Shown: positions 48,391 to 57,275 of the stretch, one piece after another
Layout of the letters: every line of letters begins with the position of its first letter
Position numbering within the stretch: position 1 is the first letter of the stretch
Source of the DNA: an uncultured Pelagibacteraceae bacterium
GTDB lineage: Bacteria; Pseudomonadota; Alphaproteobacteria; Pelagibacterales; Pelagibacteraceae
DNA: 64,000 bases
Assembly (NCBI GenBank): GCA_902581405.1
Contig: CACHOJ010000002.1
Coordinates: forward strand, 1 to 64,000
Reading direction: 5' to 3'
Program-made: the position numbers and the translations under genes
Notes under the pieces: generated by a model
What the model was told of the DNA's origin: nothing
The model's database searches: none
The model's input: the letters and a program-made list of their open reading frames with translations, nothing else

Positions 48391-48639
48391 ATGAAACAAA
48401 AAGTAAAAGAACTTCAAATCCATGAAAAAGATACAGGATCTTCAGAAGTTCAGATTGCTCAATTAACTGGAAAAATTGAGAGTCTATCAAAACATATAAA
48501 GCAATTTAAAAAAGATAAGCATTCTTCAGTTGGTCTTTTAAGAGCAGTCAATAGAAGAAAAAAATTATTAGATTATTTAAAGAAAAATAATATTGAATCT
48601 TATAAATCTGTATTAACAAAATTAAATTTAAGGAAATAA
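48391..48639 (+). CDS. rpsO: 30S ribosomal protein S15
   Basis: S15 binds the central domain of 16S rRNA. The 82 residues contain the family core DTGSSEVQIAQLTGKI near residue 13 and SVGLLRAVNRRKKLLDYL near 48. It is slightly shorter than the E. coli protein (89). The start has a good AGGAA before it, and pnp begins on the base after its stop. Confidence 0.97.
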   Translation: MKQKVKELQIHEKDTGSSEVQIAQLTGKIESLSKHIKQFKKDKHSSVGLLRAVNRRKKLLDYLKKNNIESYKSVLTKLNLRK

Positions 48640-50712
48640 ATGTTTAAAGTAGTAAAAAAAGAAATAGAAGTAAGTGGAAAAAAATTAACTTTAGAGACAG
48701 GGAAAATAGCTAGACAAGCTGATGGAGCTATTATAGCTCAATGTGGAGAAACTGTAGTTCTTGCGACCGTAGTAGGAGCAAAAAAAGTAAATCCAGATAT
48801 GGATTATTTTCCATTGTCAGTAAATTACCAAGAAAAATATTATGCAGCTGGAAAGATCCCAGGTGGCTATTTTAAAAGAGAAGCAAGACCGACAGAAAGT
48901 GAGACCTTAATATCAAGATTAATTGATAGACCTATCAGACCTTTGTTTCCTGATGAATTTAAAAACGAAGTACAGTTATTACCAACTGTAATATCTTATG
49001 ACAAAGAAAATGAACCAGACATTTTATCTATAATAGCATCATCAGCAGCTTTAGCGATATCTGGAATGCCTTTCATGGGACCTGTAGGAGCCTCAAGAGT
49101 TGGCTTTATTAAAGGAAAGTATGTACTCAACCCATCAAAAAAGGAATTAGAGGAATCAAAATTAGATTTAGTAGTAGCGGGAACCAAAGATGCTGTTTTA
49201 ATGGTCGAGTCGGAAGCAAATGGTTTAACAGAAGAAGAAATGTTAAATGCTGTAAAATTTGGACATGAAGGTTTCGTCCCTGTAATAGAAATGATCGAAG
49301 ATCTTGCAAAAGAATGCAGAAAACCTGAATGGATAGTCGAGAAAAAAGATCTTTCTGAGATAAAAAAGAAATTAGAAGAAGAATTTACTGAAGATCTCAA
49401 AAAAGCATTCTCTACTAGAGACAAACAGGATAGATCAAATCAAATTTCTGAAATAACGGAAAAAGCTAAAAAGCTTTATGAGGAAAATGAGGATTACACA
49501 GATCTGGATGTAAATTCTCAACTTAAGAATTTAGAGAAATCGATTGTAAGAACAGATATTCTAAAAAATAAAAATCGTATTGATGGACGAGGTCTTGCAG
49601 ATGTAAGACCAATCATGTGCGAAGTGGGAATATTACCTAGAGTTCATGGCTCTGCTTTATTTACTAGGGGTGAAACTCAAGCAATCGTTACAACTACTTT
49701 GGGTACATCAGATGATGAACAAAGAATTGAGAGTTTAGATGGTCTTCAAAAAGAAAGATTTATGTTGCACTACAATTTTCCTCCGTTCTCAGTTGGTGAA
49801 ACTGGTAGAATCGGAACTGGTAGAAGAGAAATTGGACATGGTAAACTAGCTTGGAGAGCAATAAACTCGTCACTACCATCAAAAGATAGTTTTCCTTACA
49901 CTTTTAGGATCGTATCAGAAATTACAGAGTCTAATGGTTCATCTTCAATGGCAACTGTTTGTGGAACTTCTCTTGCTCTTATGGATGCAGGAGTTCCTAT
50001 TAAAGAACCTGTAGCTGGAATTGCAATGGGTTTAATTAAAGAAGGTAACGATTTTACGGTCTTATCAGATATTCTTGGCGATGAAGACCATCTAGGAGAC
50101 ATGGATTTCAAAGTTGCTGGAACTAAAGACGGTATTACATCCTTACAAATGGATATAAAGATTACTGGAATCACATTTGAGATAATGGAACAAGCTTTAA
50201 ATCAAGCTAAAGATGGAAGAATTCATATCTTAGGTGAAATGAATAAAGCACTTTCTAAATCAAGAGAAAATGTTGGTAAACACACTCCAAAAATGGAAAA
50301 AATTACAGTTGATAAAAAAGATATTGCAGCAGTAATTGGTAAAGGTGGCGCAACAATCAGAGAAATTGTTGAAAAATCTGGAGCAAAAGTTGATGTGAAT
50401 GATGAAGGTGAAGTTACAGTTGCTGCACCTGATGAAGAAGCTAGAAATATTGCAATGCAAATGATTAAAGACATTACTGCTAAAGCTGAGTTAAATAAAA
50501 TTTACAACGGAAAAGTAATGAAAATTATGGAATTTGGTGCTTTTGTGAATTTTTTAGGAAAACAAGACGGTTTAGTTCATATTTCAGAACTTGCAGATAA
50601 GAGAGTTGCTAAAGTAACAGATATTGTCAAAGAAGGTGACGAGGTTAAAGTAAAAGTTATCGGATTTGATCGAGGAAAAGTAAAACTATCTATTAAGCAG
50701 GCCGCTATTTAG
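48640..50712 (+). CDS. pnp: Polynucleotide phosphorylase
   Basis: PNPase degrades RNA 3' to 5' with phosphate. The 690 residues have two RNase PH domains ([10 protein letters not shown] near 21; [16 protein letters not shown] near 340; core [13 protein letters not shown] near 425), a helical linker, a KH domain ([15 protein letters not shown] near 564) and a C-terminal S1 domain ([20 protein letters not shown] near 632). Standard rpsO-pnp pair. Confidence 0.98.
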   Translation: MFKVVKKEIEVSGKKLTLETGKIARQADGAIIAQCGETVVLATVVGAKKVNPDMDYFPLSVNYQEKYYAAGKIPGGYFKREARPTESETLISRLIDRPIRPLFPDEFKNEVQLLPTVISYDKENEPDILSIIASSAALAISGMPFMGPVGASRVGFIKGKYVLNPSKKELEESKLDLVVAGTKDAVLMVESEANGLTEEEMLNAVKFGHEGFVPVIEMIEDLAKECRKPEWIVEKKDLSEIKKKLEEEFTEDLKKAFSTRDKQDRSNQISEITEKAKKLYEENEDYTDLDVNSQLKNLEKSIVRTDILKNKNRIDGRGLADVRPIMCEVGILPRVHGSALFTRGETQAIVTTTLGTSDDEQRIESLDGLQKERFMLHYNFPPFSVGETGRIGTGRREIGHGKLAWRAINSSLPSKDSFPYTFRIVSEITESNGSSSMATVCGTSLALMDAGVPIKEPVAGIAMGLIKEGNDFTVLSDILGDEDHLGDMDFKVAGTKDGITSLQMDIKITGITFEIMEQALNQAKDGRIHILGEMNKALSKSRENVGKHTPKMEKITVDKKDIAAVIGKGGATIREIVEKSGAKVDVNDEGEVTVAAPDEEARNIAMQMIKDITAKAELNKIYNGKVMKIMEFGAFVNFLGKQDGLVHISELADKRVAKVTDIVKEGDEVKVKVIGFDRGKVKLSIKQAAI

Positions 50713-50716
50713 ATAA

Positions 50717-51097
50717 ATGTCCAACCCATTTATTTTAATTGCAAGAATACGCGTTAAAGAGGGTAAGGTTGAAGAGTATCTCAGGATAGCAAAAGAAGCT
50801 GATGAGGCTGTTAATGCATCAGAGCCAGACATGCTTATTCATACTTTCGATCAAGATCCAACTGATCCTTTAGAATTTACTTGGAGTGAAGTTTATCGAA
50901 ATAGTGAAGCTATGCTGCATCATCTTAATAATGCCCCAGTCCAAGCTTATGTTGAAAAGCACAACAAAATTGCGGATAGATTCGAAATAGAGGTCTATGG
51001 AAATATTACGGAAGAGACTATCAAGGCAATAAAAGATACAAATATCCCTTTCAAGCATTTTAAGACTACTAATGTTGGTTATATTAGAAAAATATAA
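50717..51097 (+). CDS. ABM-domain (antibiotic biosynthesis monooxygenase-like) protein
   Basis: The 126 residues have a ferredoxin-like ABM domain: FILIARIRVKEGKVEEYL at the start, FTWSEVYRNSEAMLHHL near residue 54. Members include cofactor-free monooxygenases and haem- or aldehyde-handling enzymes; nothing here fixes the reaction. It lies four bases after pnp and is convergent with msrB, three bases apart. Confidence 0.75.
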   Translation: MSNPFILIARIRVKEGKVEEYLRIAKEADEAVNASEPDMLIHTFDQDPTDPLEFTWSEVYRNSEAMLHHLNNAPVQAYVEKHNKIADRFEIEVYGNITEETIKAIKDTNIPFKHFKTTNVGYIRKI

Positions 51098-51100
51098 TTA

Positions 51101-51592
51101 CTAACTTTCTGGGATAAAAAGCAAGCAAAGACCATTGCTACAATATCTTTTTCCACCATCTGGACCATCATTGAATACATGGCCGTGATGAGCGCCACAA
51201 TTTGCACAGCTATATTCAGTCCTCTTCATGCCAAAAGAATAATCAGTTTTTGTTACAAACGCGCCTGGTATTGCCTCAGTGAATGATGGCCACCCAGTTC
51301 CACTATCAAATTTTGCAGTGGACTCAAATAGTTTCACACCACAATTAGCACAATGATAAGATCCTTTTCTTTTCTCATAATTTAATTCACTAGTACCTGC
51401 ACGTTCAGTACCCTCTTCAAACATTATTATTTTTTGCTCATTTGTAAGATCAGGATTAATTATATTGTATTCACTCTCATCTTTCTTTAATTTTTTTTTA
51501 AAACCAACTATGTTATTTGCTAAAGATGTTAACGGATAAAATATGAAACTTAATATAGAAGCCCCAGTAATTCTCAAAAACTTTCTTCTCAC
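51101..51592 (-). CDS. msrB: Exported peptide-methionine (R)-S-oxide reductase MsrB
   Basis: MsrB reduces methionine-R-sulfoxide in proteins. The 163 residues start MRRKFLRITGA, a twin-Arg-like signal with a hydrophobic stretch ending SLA, so export (probably by Tat) is likely. The enzyme domain has two CxxC zinc sites (HCANCGVKLF, SCANCGAHHGH), SGTGWPSF, and the catalytic Cys in RYCSNGLCL near residue 151; the second Cys of SNGLC may be the resolving one. Periplasmic repair of oxidised methionine fits a sunlit surface-ocean lifestyle. Confidence 0.9.
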   Translation of the reverse strand: MRRKFLRITGASILSFIFYPLTSLANNIVGFKKKLKKDESEYNIINPDLTNEQKIIMFEEGTERAGTSELNYEKRKGSYHCANCGVKLFESTAKFDSGTGWPSFTEAIPGAFVTKTDYSFGMKRTEYSCANCGAHHGHVFNDGPDGGKRYCSNGLCLLFIPES

Positions 51593-51608
51593 AACAATTA
51601 TTTATTAG

Positions 51609-51758
51609 TTATTTATTTTTTTTCCCAAGCTTATTTATCAAGAATAAAGCTATTGCAGTCAATAGGGCAAAAACTTCTAGTGCATGACCAGAACCCTCTA
51701 GAATTAATTGAACAAAAATAAATATTATACAAACTACAAACCAAACTAAAATTAACAT
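51609..51758 (-). CDS. 49-residue two-helix membrane peptide downstream of fabI
   Basis: The ATG at 51758 is 12 bases after the fabI stop on the same strand. The product has two hydrophobic stretches (LILVWFVVCIIFIFVQLIL, then HALEVFALLTAIALFLI) joined by EGSG, and a basic tail NKLGKKNK. This looks like a real hairpin membrane protein with both ends in the cytoplasm. I recognise no family. It fills what would otherwise be an unexplained 178-base gap between fabI and msrB. Confidence 0.6.
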   Translation of the reverse strand: MLILVWFVVCIIFIFVQLILEGSGHALEVFALLTAIALFLINKLGKKNK

Positions 51759-51770
51759 AATTATAAAATT

Positions 51771-52556
51771 TTAAGATATATTTTTTGGATCTGGCATACC
51801 TACTTTATTGTAACCAGCATCAACATAGTGAATTTCACCTGTAACACCACCTGCCATATCGCTTAAAAGATATAATGCTGAGTTTCCAACATCGATATTA
51901 TCTACATTCCTTTTTAAAAAAGAGTGATCAGCATTCCATTTATATAAAAATTTTGCATCTCCAATAGCTGAAGCAGCCAATGTCTTTATTGGCCCTGCAC
52001 TTATTGCATTCACCCGTATTCCTTTAGCTCCTAAATCTCTAGCTAAGTACTTAACACTAGATTCTAATGCTGCCTTACAAACACCCATTACATTGTAATT
52101 AGGGATTGCTTTATTAGCCTCATAGCTAAGTGTAATCATGCTACCACCATTTTTCATGACTTTTGAAGCTTCTTTTGCAACTTCAGTAAATGAAAAGCAC
52201 GAAATCAGCATACTTCTTAAAAAATTTTCTCTTGTGGTATTTAGATATTCTCCTGAAAGTTCAGATTTATCAGAAAAAGCAATTGCGTGAACTACAAAGT
52301 CTATCTCGTCCCATTGAGACTTAACATCCTCAAATAATTTTATTACATCTTCTTTTTTTTCAACATCGCAGCTAAAAGTAACATTTGAATTGAGTTTTTC
52401 TGCTAAAGGTACCACTCTTTTTTTAAGAGCATCACCCAAATAAGTAAAAGCTAATTCTGCACCTGCCTCAGCAAGTTTTTGCGAAATACCCCACGCAATG
52501 GATCTTTCGTTGGCAACACCCATTATTAGTCCTTTTTTTCCTTTCATTAAAGACAT
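51771..52556 (-). CDS. fabI: Enoyl-ACP reductase FabI
   Basis: FabI completes each fatty-acid elongation cycle with NADH. The 261 residues begin KGLIMGVANERSIAWGI, the NAD-binding loop, and contain the catalytic Tyr/Lys stretch SYEANKAIPNYNVMGVCKA near residue 148. It is third in fabA-fabB-fabI, three bases after fabB. Confidence 0.97.
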   Translation of the reverse strand: MSLMKGKKGLIMGVANERSIAWGISQKLAEAGAELAFTYLGDALKKRVVPLAEKLNSNVTFSCDVEKKEDVIKLFEDVKSQWDEIDFVVHAIAFSDKSELSGEYLNTTRENFLRSMLISCFSFTEVAKEASKVMKNGGSMITLSYEANKAIPNYNVMGVCKAALESSVKYLARDLGAKGIRVNAISAGPIKTLAASAIGDAKFLYKWNADHSFLKRNVDNIDVGNSALYLLSDMAGGVTGEIHYVDAGYNKVGMPDPKNIS

Positions 52557-52559
52557 GAA

Positions 52560-53771
52560 TTAAACTTTCTCAAAAATTAATGTTGCATTTGTTCCACCAA
52601 AACCAAAACTATTAGACATAACCGTATTTAAAGTTGCTTCTGTTTCTGTTTTAGCAACGATTGGAAACTTTTGAGCCTCTTCATCCATTTCACTGATGTT
52701 GGCTGATCCAGTAATAAAATTGTTTTTCATCATAATTAAACAATATATAGCTTCGTGAACGGAAGCCGCTCCTAATGGATGACCCGACAAAGATTTGGTT
52801 GAGCTAATCTTTGGAATTTCATTTCCAAAAGCTTCTTTAACAGCATTCAATTCAGTAATATCTCCAACTGGAGTAGAAGTTCCATGAGTATTTATATAAT
52901 CTACTTTATTTTTTGAAGTTGCCATTGCCATTTGCATACATCTTACTGCACCTTCACCAGAAGGCGCTACCATATCATATCCATCTGAAGTTGCTCCATA
53001 ACCAGTTAATTCTGCATATATTTTAGCTCCTCTCGCTTTTGCATGTTCGTACTCTTCGAGAACAAGCACCCCTGCACCTCCTGCAATTACAAAACCATCT
53101 CTAGTTTTATCGTAAGCTCTTGAGGCTTTCTCAGGAGTATCATTATATTTTGAGGAAAGTGCAGTCATCGCATCAAACATAGCTGTCATTGCCCAATGTA
53201 TTTCCTCACTACCACCTGCAAATACAATATCTTGTTTACCCATTTGAATTAATTCCATTGAATTTCCAATACAGTGACCACTTGTTGCGCAAGCAGAACT
53301 CATTGTATAATTTGTACCTTTAATTTTAAAAGGAACAGCGAGCGTTGCGGACGCAGTACTTGCCATTGTTCTTGGAACTATAAAAGGTCCCATCAATTTT
53401 GGAGTTTTAGCTCTTGTTTTATCAGCTGCTAAAATAACATTTTCTATTGAAGGTCCACCTGAACCCATAACAATTCCAGTTTTAAAATTACTTACTTCAC
53501 TTTCTTCTAGTCCAGAATCTTCAATTGCTTCTTTCATTGCAATGTAATTATAAGCTGATCCTGAGCCCATAAATCTAATTGTTTTTCTATCTATGTGATC
53601 TTCAAGTTTTATATTTGGCTTTCCATGGATATGACTTTTTAAATTGTGTTCTTTATATTCTTCGGAAAAAGAAATACCTGACTTAGAATTTAATAAAGAT
53701 TGATGAACTTCTTCCTGATTATTACCTAAACAAGAAACAACCCCTAAACCTGTAATTACTACTCTTCTCAT
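52560..53771 (-). CDS. fabB: 3-oxoacyl-ACP synthase I FabB
   Basis: FabB condenses malonyl-ACP and is required for unsaturated fatty acids. The 403 residues have the catalytic Cys in [12 protein letters not shown] near residue 162, and the two His in [11 protein letters not shown] near 296 and [13 protein letters not shown] near 331. It shares one base with the fabA stop. With FabA it forms the anaerobic unsaturated-fatty-acid route. Confidence 0.96.
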   Translation of the reverse strand: MRRVVITGLGVVSCLGNNQEEVHQSLLNSKSGISFSEEYKEHNLKSHIHGKPNIKLEDHIDRKTIRFMGSGSAYNYIAMKEAIEDSGLEESEVSNFKTGIVMGSGGPSIENVILAADKTRAKTPKLMGPFIVPRTMASTASATLAVPFKIKGTNYTMSSACATSGHCIGNSMELIQMGKQDIVFAGGSEEIHWAMTAMFDAMTALSSKYNDTPEKASRAYDKTRDGFVIAGGAGVLVLEEYEHAKARGAKIYAELTGYGATSDGYDMVAPSGEGAVRCMQMAMATSKNKVDYINTHGTSTPVGDITELNAVKEAFGNEIPKISSTKSLSGHPLGAASVHEAIYCLIMMKNNFITGSANISEMDEEAQKFPIVAKTETEATLNTVMSNSFGFGGTNATLIFEKV

Positions 53772-54271
53772 TATTTAAATAATCCTACTTTTAGACCATC
53801 AGCTGAGTAAATCTTTTTATCATCCGCCAGAAGGATTCCATTTGCTAAGCCAACAGTTGTTTCACCTTTAATTAATATTCTTTTCATATCAATTATATAT
53901 GTTGCTATTTTGACATTCTTTAAAACCTCTCCAGTAAATTTCACTGTGCTTACTCCCAAAGCTCTTCCTCTTCCTGGGTTTCCAAGCCAACCCAAGTAAA
54001 ACCCAACCAACTGCCACATTGCATCTAGACCTAAACATCCTGGCATAACTGGATCTTCTTTAAAGTGACAATCAAAAAACCATAAATCATCTTTAATATC
54101 AAGTTCAGCTTTCATCAATCCTTTGCCAAAAGCACCCTTATTTTCGTCAATTTCAGTAATTCTGTCAAACATAAGCATTGGAGGAGATGGTAATTTTGCA
54201 TTACCAGGGCCAAAAAGCTCACCATTTGCACAACCTATTAAATCGTCATAATTAAAGGAATTTTTTTTCAT
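53771..54271 (-). CDS. fabA: 3-hydroxydecanoyl-ACP dehydratase/isomerase FabA
   Basis: FabA dehydrates and isomerises the C10 intermediate, the branch point to unsaturated fatty acids. The 166 residues include the active-site His in [20 protein letters not shown] near residue 70 and Asp about 14 residues later. It is divergent from irr with 72 bases between starts, the known alphaproteobacterial arrangement. Confidence 0.97.
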   Translation of the reverse strand: MKKNSFNYDDLIGCANGELFGPGNAKLPSPPMLMFDRITEIDENKGAFGKGLMKAELDIKDDLWFFDCHFKEDPVMPGCLGLDAMWQLVGFYLGWLGNPGRGRALGVSTVKFTGEVLKNVKIATYIIDMKRILIKGETTVGLANGILLADDKKIYSADGLKVGLFK

Positions 54272-54321
54272 AAATTTGTAATCTTATTACTTGATTTACC
54301 AACATTATAATATAGATATTC

Positions 54322-54338
54322 TTTAGAATAATTATAAT
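54322..54338. promoter_or_regulatory. Candidate Irr-box (iron control element) before irr
   Basis: TTTAGAATAATTATAAT differs from the perfect palindrome TTTAGAAT-N-ATTCTAAA at two positions and lies five bases before the irr ATG, just past a TATAAT at 54306-54311. It resembles the alphaproteobacterial iron control element as I remember it and would let Irr control its own gene. Not verified by any matrix search. Confidence 0.5.
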
Positions 54339-54343
54339 TAGTA

Positions 54344-54772
54344 ATGGCTTACGCTGAGCAATATATAGATAAACTGAGAAAATCAGGACTTCGACCTACA
54401 AAACAAAGAATAAAAATTTGTGAGGTATTATTTGATACTGATAAAACCTTTCATTTTACAATTAAAGAATTGGTTAAAATCATTGAAAATCAAGCAAATA
54501 TCAAGGTATCTTTAGCAACAGTTTACAATACTGTTCATGCATTTATCAAGAAGGGCTACTTAAAAGAGATTCCACTAAATGCTTCACAAAGTTATTACGA
54601 TACAAATGTAACTCATCACCACCATTTCTTTGACGAGGAAGAAAATAAATTTATTGATATTCATCAAGATGATGTTGATGAAGTTAATATTAAAAGAACA
54701 ATCCCTGGGAAAAAAATTAGATCAGTAGAAGTTATTGCTAAAATTGTGAGTGATAATCAATCTCAAAAATAA
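54344..54772 (+). CDS. irr: Irr-type Fur-family regulator
   Basis: A 142-residue Fur-family protein with winged helix over about residues 10-85 (RPTKQRIKICEVLF, SLATVYNTVHAFIKKGYL) and a run THHHHFF near residue 92. That His run is the hallmark of Irr, where it takes part in haem sensing; Irr represses or activates iron genes according to haem status. The place beside fabA is typical for irr. It differs from the other Fur-like protein at 38209, which lacks the His run. Confidence 0.87.
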   Translation: MAYAEQYIDKLRKSGLRPTKQRIKICEVLFDTDKTFHFTIKELVKIIENQANIKVSLATVYNTVHAFIKKGYLKEIPLNASQSYYDTNVTHHHHFFDEEENKFIDIHQDDVDEVNIKRTIPGKKIRSVEVIAKIVSDNQSQK

Positions 54773-54801
54773 CTCAATAATATCAATAGTTTAAATAATA
54801 T

Positions 54802-54818
54802 ATTATATTTATTCTAAA
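54802..54818. promoter_or_regulatory. Weak second Irr-box-like site upstream of the rubrerythrin promoter
   Basis: A perfect ATTCTAAA half-site (54811-54818) with a left half matching at five of eight positions. It lies four bases before the -35 of the rubrerythrin promoter and its centre is 54 bases from the better box at 54856. Could be chance in such AT-rich DNA. Confidence 0.3.
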
Positions 54819-54821
54819 CTG

Positions 54822-54851
54822 TTGACATATTATAATTCCTCTATATATAAA
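54822..54851 (+). promoter_or_regulatory. Sigma-70 promoter of the rubrerythrin gene
   Basis: TTGACA (54822-54827) and TATATA/TATAAA (54844-54851) with a spacer of 16-18 bases lie 36 or more bases before the ATG. It is the best promoter match in the window. Confidence 0.7.
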
Positions 54852-54855
54852 CCAC

Positions 54856-54872
54856 TTTAGAATCATTATTAA
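54856..54872. promoter_or_regulatory. Candidate Irr-box (iron control element) at the rubrerythrin start site
   Basis: TTTAGAATCATTATTAA differs from TTTAGAAT-N-ATTCTAAA at two positions and lies where transcription should begin, just after the -10, so binding would repress. The left half is identical to the box before irr, 534 bases upstream. Confidence 0.5.
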
Positions 54873-54886
54873 TAGTAGGAGTAAAT

Positions 54887-55303
54887 ATGTCATTAAAAGG
54901 TAGTAAAACAGAGGAAAATTTAAAAGAAGCATTTGCTGGGGAAAGCCAAGCAAATAGAAGATATCTTTATTTTGCTCAAAAAGCCGATGTTGAAGGCTTT
55001 AACGATGTAGCAGCAGTATTCAGGTCAACTGCAGAAGGTGAAACTGGACATGCTCATGGTCACTTAGAATATTTAGAAGAAGTAGGTGATCCAGCAACTG
55101 GTAAGCCAATCGGTGAAACAAAAGCAAATCTCGAGTCTGCAATTCAAGGTGAAACACATGAGTACACAGATATGTACCCTGGAATGGCTAAAACAGCTAG
55201 AGATGAAGGCTTTGATGAAATAGCTGACTGGTTTGAGACTTTGGCAAAAGCTGAAAAATCTCATGCTGGAAAGTTTCAAAAAACTTTAGAAAGTATTTCT
55301 TAA
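54887..55303 (+). CDS. Rubrerythrin-family diiron protein without rubredoxin domain
   Basis: The 138 residues are a ferritin-like four-helix bundle with diiron ligands in [15 protein letters not shown] (near 14), [17 protein letters not shown] (near 46), [16 protein letters not shown] (near 87) and [11 protein letters not shown] (near 122). No cysteine occurs, so the C-terminal rubredoxin domain of classical rubrerythrin is missing and another electron donor is needed; the next gene, an Fe-S oxidoreductase, is the obvious candidate. Likely role: peroxide removal or iron handling. It has its own promoter and an Irr-box-like site. Confidence 0.9.
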   Translation: MSLKGSKTEENLKEAFAGESQANRRYLYFAQKADVEGFNDVAAVFRSTAEGETGHAHGHLEYLEEVGDPATGKPIGETKANLESAIQGETHEYTDMYPGMAKTARDEGFDEIADWFETLAKAEKSHAGKFQKTLESIS

Positions 55304-55309
55304 ACAAAA

Positions 55310-55337
55310 TTTGTGGACGAACCCTCTCGTCCACAAA
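55310..55337. repeat. Perfect 11-bp hairpin between rubrerythrin and Fe-S gene
   Basis: TTTGTGGACGA (55310-55320), loop ACCCTC, TCGTCCACAAA (55327-55337) form a perfect stem six bases after the rubrerythrin stop. There is no T-run after it on the plus strand, so it is not a classical terminator; it may be a partial terminator, an RNase-processing or mRNA-stabilising element that sets rubrerythrin levels above those of the downstream genes. Confidence 0.8.
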
Positions 55338-55354
55338 CACTACAATTGATTTAT

Positions 55355-56680
55355 ATGAGCAGAGAAGGTAGTACACAAGCACCTACAAGACATCCATTAA
55401 AATTTAGAGACCCAGATTTTATAAACCCTGAGAAAATTGATCAGGAGATGAGAAGAGTCTTTGATATATGCCATGGTTGCAGAAGATGTTTTAATTTGTG
55501 TGATAGCTTTCCAAAGCTGTTTGATTTTATAGATGAAACTGAAGGTGGTGAAGTATCAGATCTTTCAAGTGATAAGTTTAAACCAGTTGTTGATGCTTGT
55601 ACTCTATGCGATATGTGTTTCATGACTAAATGTCCTTATGTACCACCTCATGAATTTGATTTAGATTTCCCTCATTTAATGTTGAGATATAGGACAGCTC
55701 AAAGAAAAAATGGTGATATATCAAAAACTGCAAATCAATTAACTAAGATCGATAGAAATGCAAAAATAGGAATATTTTTTAACTTTTTAATAAATTGGAT
55801 TACCGATGTAAAAAATAAATTTGCTAGAAAAGTTTTAGAATTTTTTACTGGTATAGATAAAAGAGTAATTTTACCAAGGTACAACAAAGAAACATTTTCA
55901 AAGTATTTTGAGAAATTCAAAAAAAATATTTTAAAAAAAAATAACGAGAGAAAAGTAGTTATTTACTCAACTTGTTTCGTTAATTTTAATAAGAAAAAAA
56001 CCGGTGAGGCAGCTTTAAAGGTCTTACACCATAATAATGTAGAGGTTGAACATTCTTATGCGGGTTGTTGTGGTATGCCTTACCTAGAGCAAGCCGATTT
56101 AGATCAAGTTACAAAACAAGCGCAACTAGTTTCAAGAGAACTAAATAAATACATAGAAAAAGGCTTCAAAGTCGTAACTTTAACAGCTAGTTGTGGGTTA
56201 ATGTTGAAGTTTGAATGGCCTTTGTTAATGCCAAATGATGGAATAATCAAAAAACTTTCTCAAAATACTCTTGATATTGACGAATATGTTATGGATATTG
56301 CCAACAAAGAGGGTTTGGTTGATGGCCTAAAAGAAATTGACGGTGGAGTAACTGTTCATAATGCTTGTCATGCAAGAGCTCAAAATATGGGCAATAAAGC
56401 AAGAGACATGCTTAAACTCATCCCAAATATTAAATTAGATGTTGTTGAAAGATGTGCAGGTCATGGCGGAACTTTTGGAATAATGAAAGGAACTCATGAC
56501 ATTGCAAACAAGGTGGGCAAAACTACCGCAAGCACTGTTAAAAGAAAAAATAATAAATATATGGCATCTGACTGTCCATTGGCTGGTAAACATATCAAAC
56601 AACTAGCTGAAGATACAAATATAGCTAGTGATGAAGCTGTCCATCCAATTGAAATAGTCTCAAAAAGTTATGGATTATAG
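55355..56680 (+). CDS. Heterodisulfide reductase/GlpC-like Fe-S oxidoreductase
   Basis: From the ATG at 55355 it has 441 residues; the GTG at 55313 is rejected because it would begin inside a perfect hairpin. Two [4Fe-4S] motifs lie at the N-terminus (CHGCRRCFNLC near 38 and CTLCDMCFMTKCP near 83), then two CCG-type domains (YAGCCGMPY near 232; CHARAQ near 337 and ERCAGHGGTFG near 361). Such proteins move electrons or reduce disulfides, often at the membrane. The rubrerythrin-FeS-DUF3501 order suggests it feeds electrons to the rubrerythrin. Confidence 0.87.
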   Translation: MSREGSTQAPTRHPLKFRDPDFINPEKIDQEMRRVFDICHGCRRCFNLCDSFPKLFDFIDETEGGEVSDLSSDKFKPVVDACTLCDMCFMTKCPYVPPHEFDLDFPHLMLRYRTAQRKNGDISKTANQLTKIDRNAKIGIFFNFLINWITDVKNKFARKVLEFFTGIDKRVILPRYNKETFSKYFEKFKKNILKKNNERKVVIYSTCFVNFNKKKTGEAALKVLHHNNVEVEHSYAGCCGMPYLEQADLDQVTKQAQLVSRELNKYIEKGFKVVTLTASCGLMLKFEWPLLMPNDGIIKKLSQNTLDIDEYVMDIANKEGLVDGLKEIDGGVTVHNACHARAQNMGNKARDMLKLIPNIKLDVVERCAGHGGTFGIMKGTHDIANKVGKTTASTVKRKNNKYMASDCPLAGKHIKQLAEDTNIASDEAVHPIEIVSKSYGL

Positions 56681-56681
56681 A

Positions 56682-57275
56682 ATGTCTAAACAACAAAAAA
56701 CAATTACAAAAGAAGATCTTCTACCTTTAGAAGCCTACACAAAGATTAGAAGACAAATGAGAAAAGAATTAGTTGAATTTAAAAAGAACAGAAGAATTCT
56801 TTTAGGACCTTATGCAACATTTTATTTTGAGTGTTATGAAACAATGATAGCCCAGGTTCAGGAAATGCTTTACATTGAAAAAGGAGGAGATGAACAAGTT
56901 GCCGATGAGCTTGCCGCATACAATCCTCTAATTCCTAATGGAAAAGAATTAGTTGCTACTTTAATGTTTGAAATAGATAATCCAGTGATAAGAGCAGAAT
57001 TTCTTGGAAAATTAGGTGGAGTAGAGAAAAATATTTTCATAAAAATTAATGATGAAAAAATATATGCTGTCCCAGAAATGGATGTAGACAGAACTTCAGA
57101 TAATGGAAAGGCTTCATCTGTACAATTTATACATTTTAATTTTTCAGATGATCAAGTTAATAAATTTAAAGATGAGACTAATATCATCGAAGTTGGTATT
57201 GATCATAAGGAATATTCACATACAACTAAATTTTCAAAAGATAATATTAAAGCTCTCTCTGCAGATTTTAATTAA
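56682..57275 (+). CDS. DUF3501-family protein
   Basis: A 197-residue protein starting at the ATG two bases after the Fe-S gene stop (an ATG four codons earlier overlaps that gene). It reads LLPLEAYTKIRRQMRKELVEFKKNRRILLGP, in parts, which I recognise as DUF3501, a family that travels with rubrerythrin and the Fe-S oxidoreductase above. It has no cysteines, membrane segment or signal. Function is unknown; a partner of the oxidoreductase is likely. Its end overlaps the convergent SH3 gene by eight bases. Confidence 0.83.
   Translation: MSKQQKTITKEDLLPLEAYTKIRRQMRKELVEFKKNRRILLGPYATFYFECYETMIAQVQEMLYIEKGGDEQVADELAAYNPLIPNGKELVATLMFEIDNPVIRAEFLGKLGGVEKNIFIKINDEKIYAVPEMDVDRTSDNGKASSVQFIHFNFSDDQVNKFKDETNIIEVGIDHKEYSHTTKFSKDNIKALSADFN

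Noticed and set aside
55313-55354. GTG start giving the Fe-S oxidoreductase 14 extra residues
   Set aside because: It begins inside a perfect 11-bp hairpin, and the ATG at 55355 gives a normal N-terminus.
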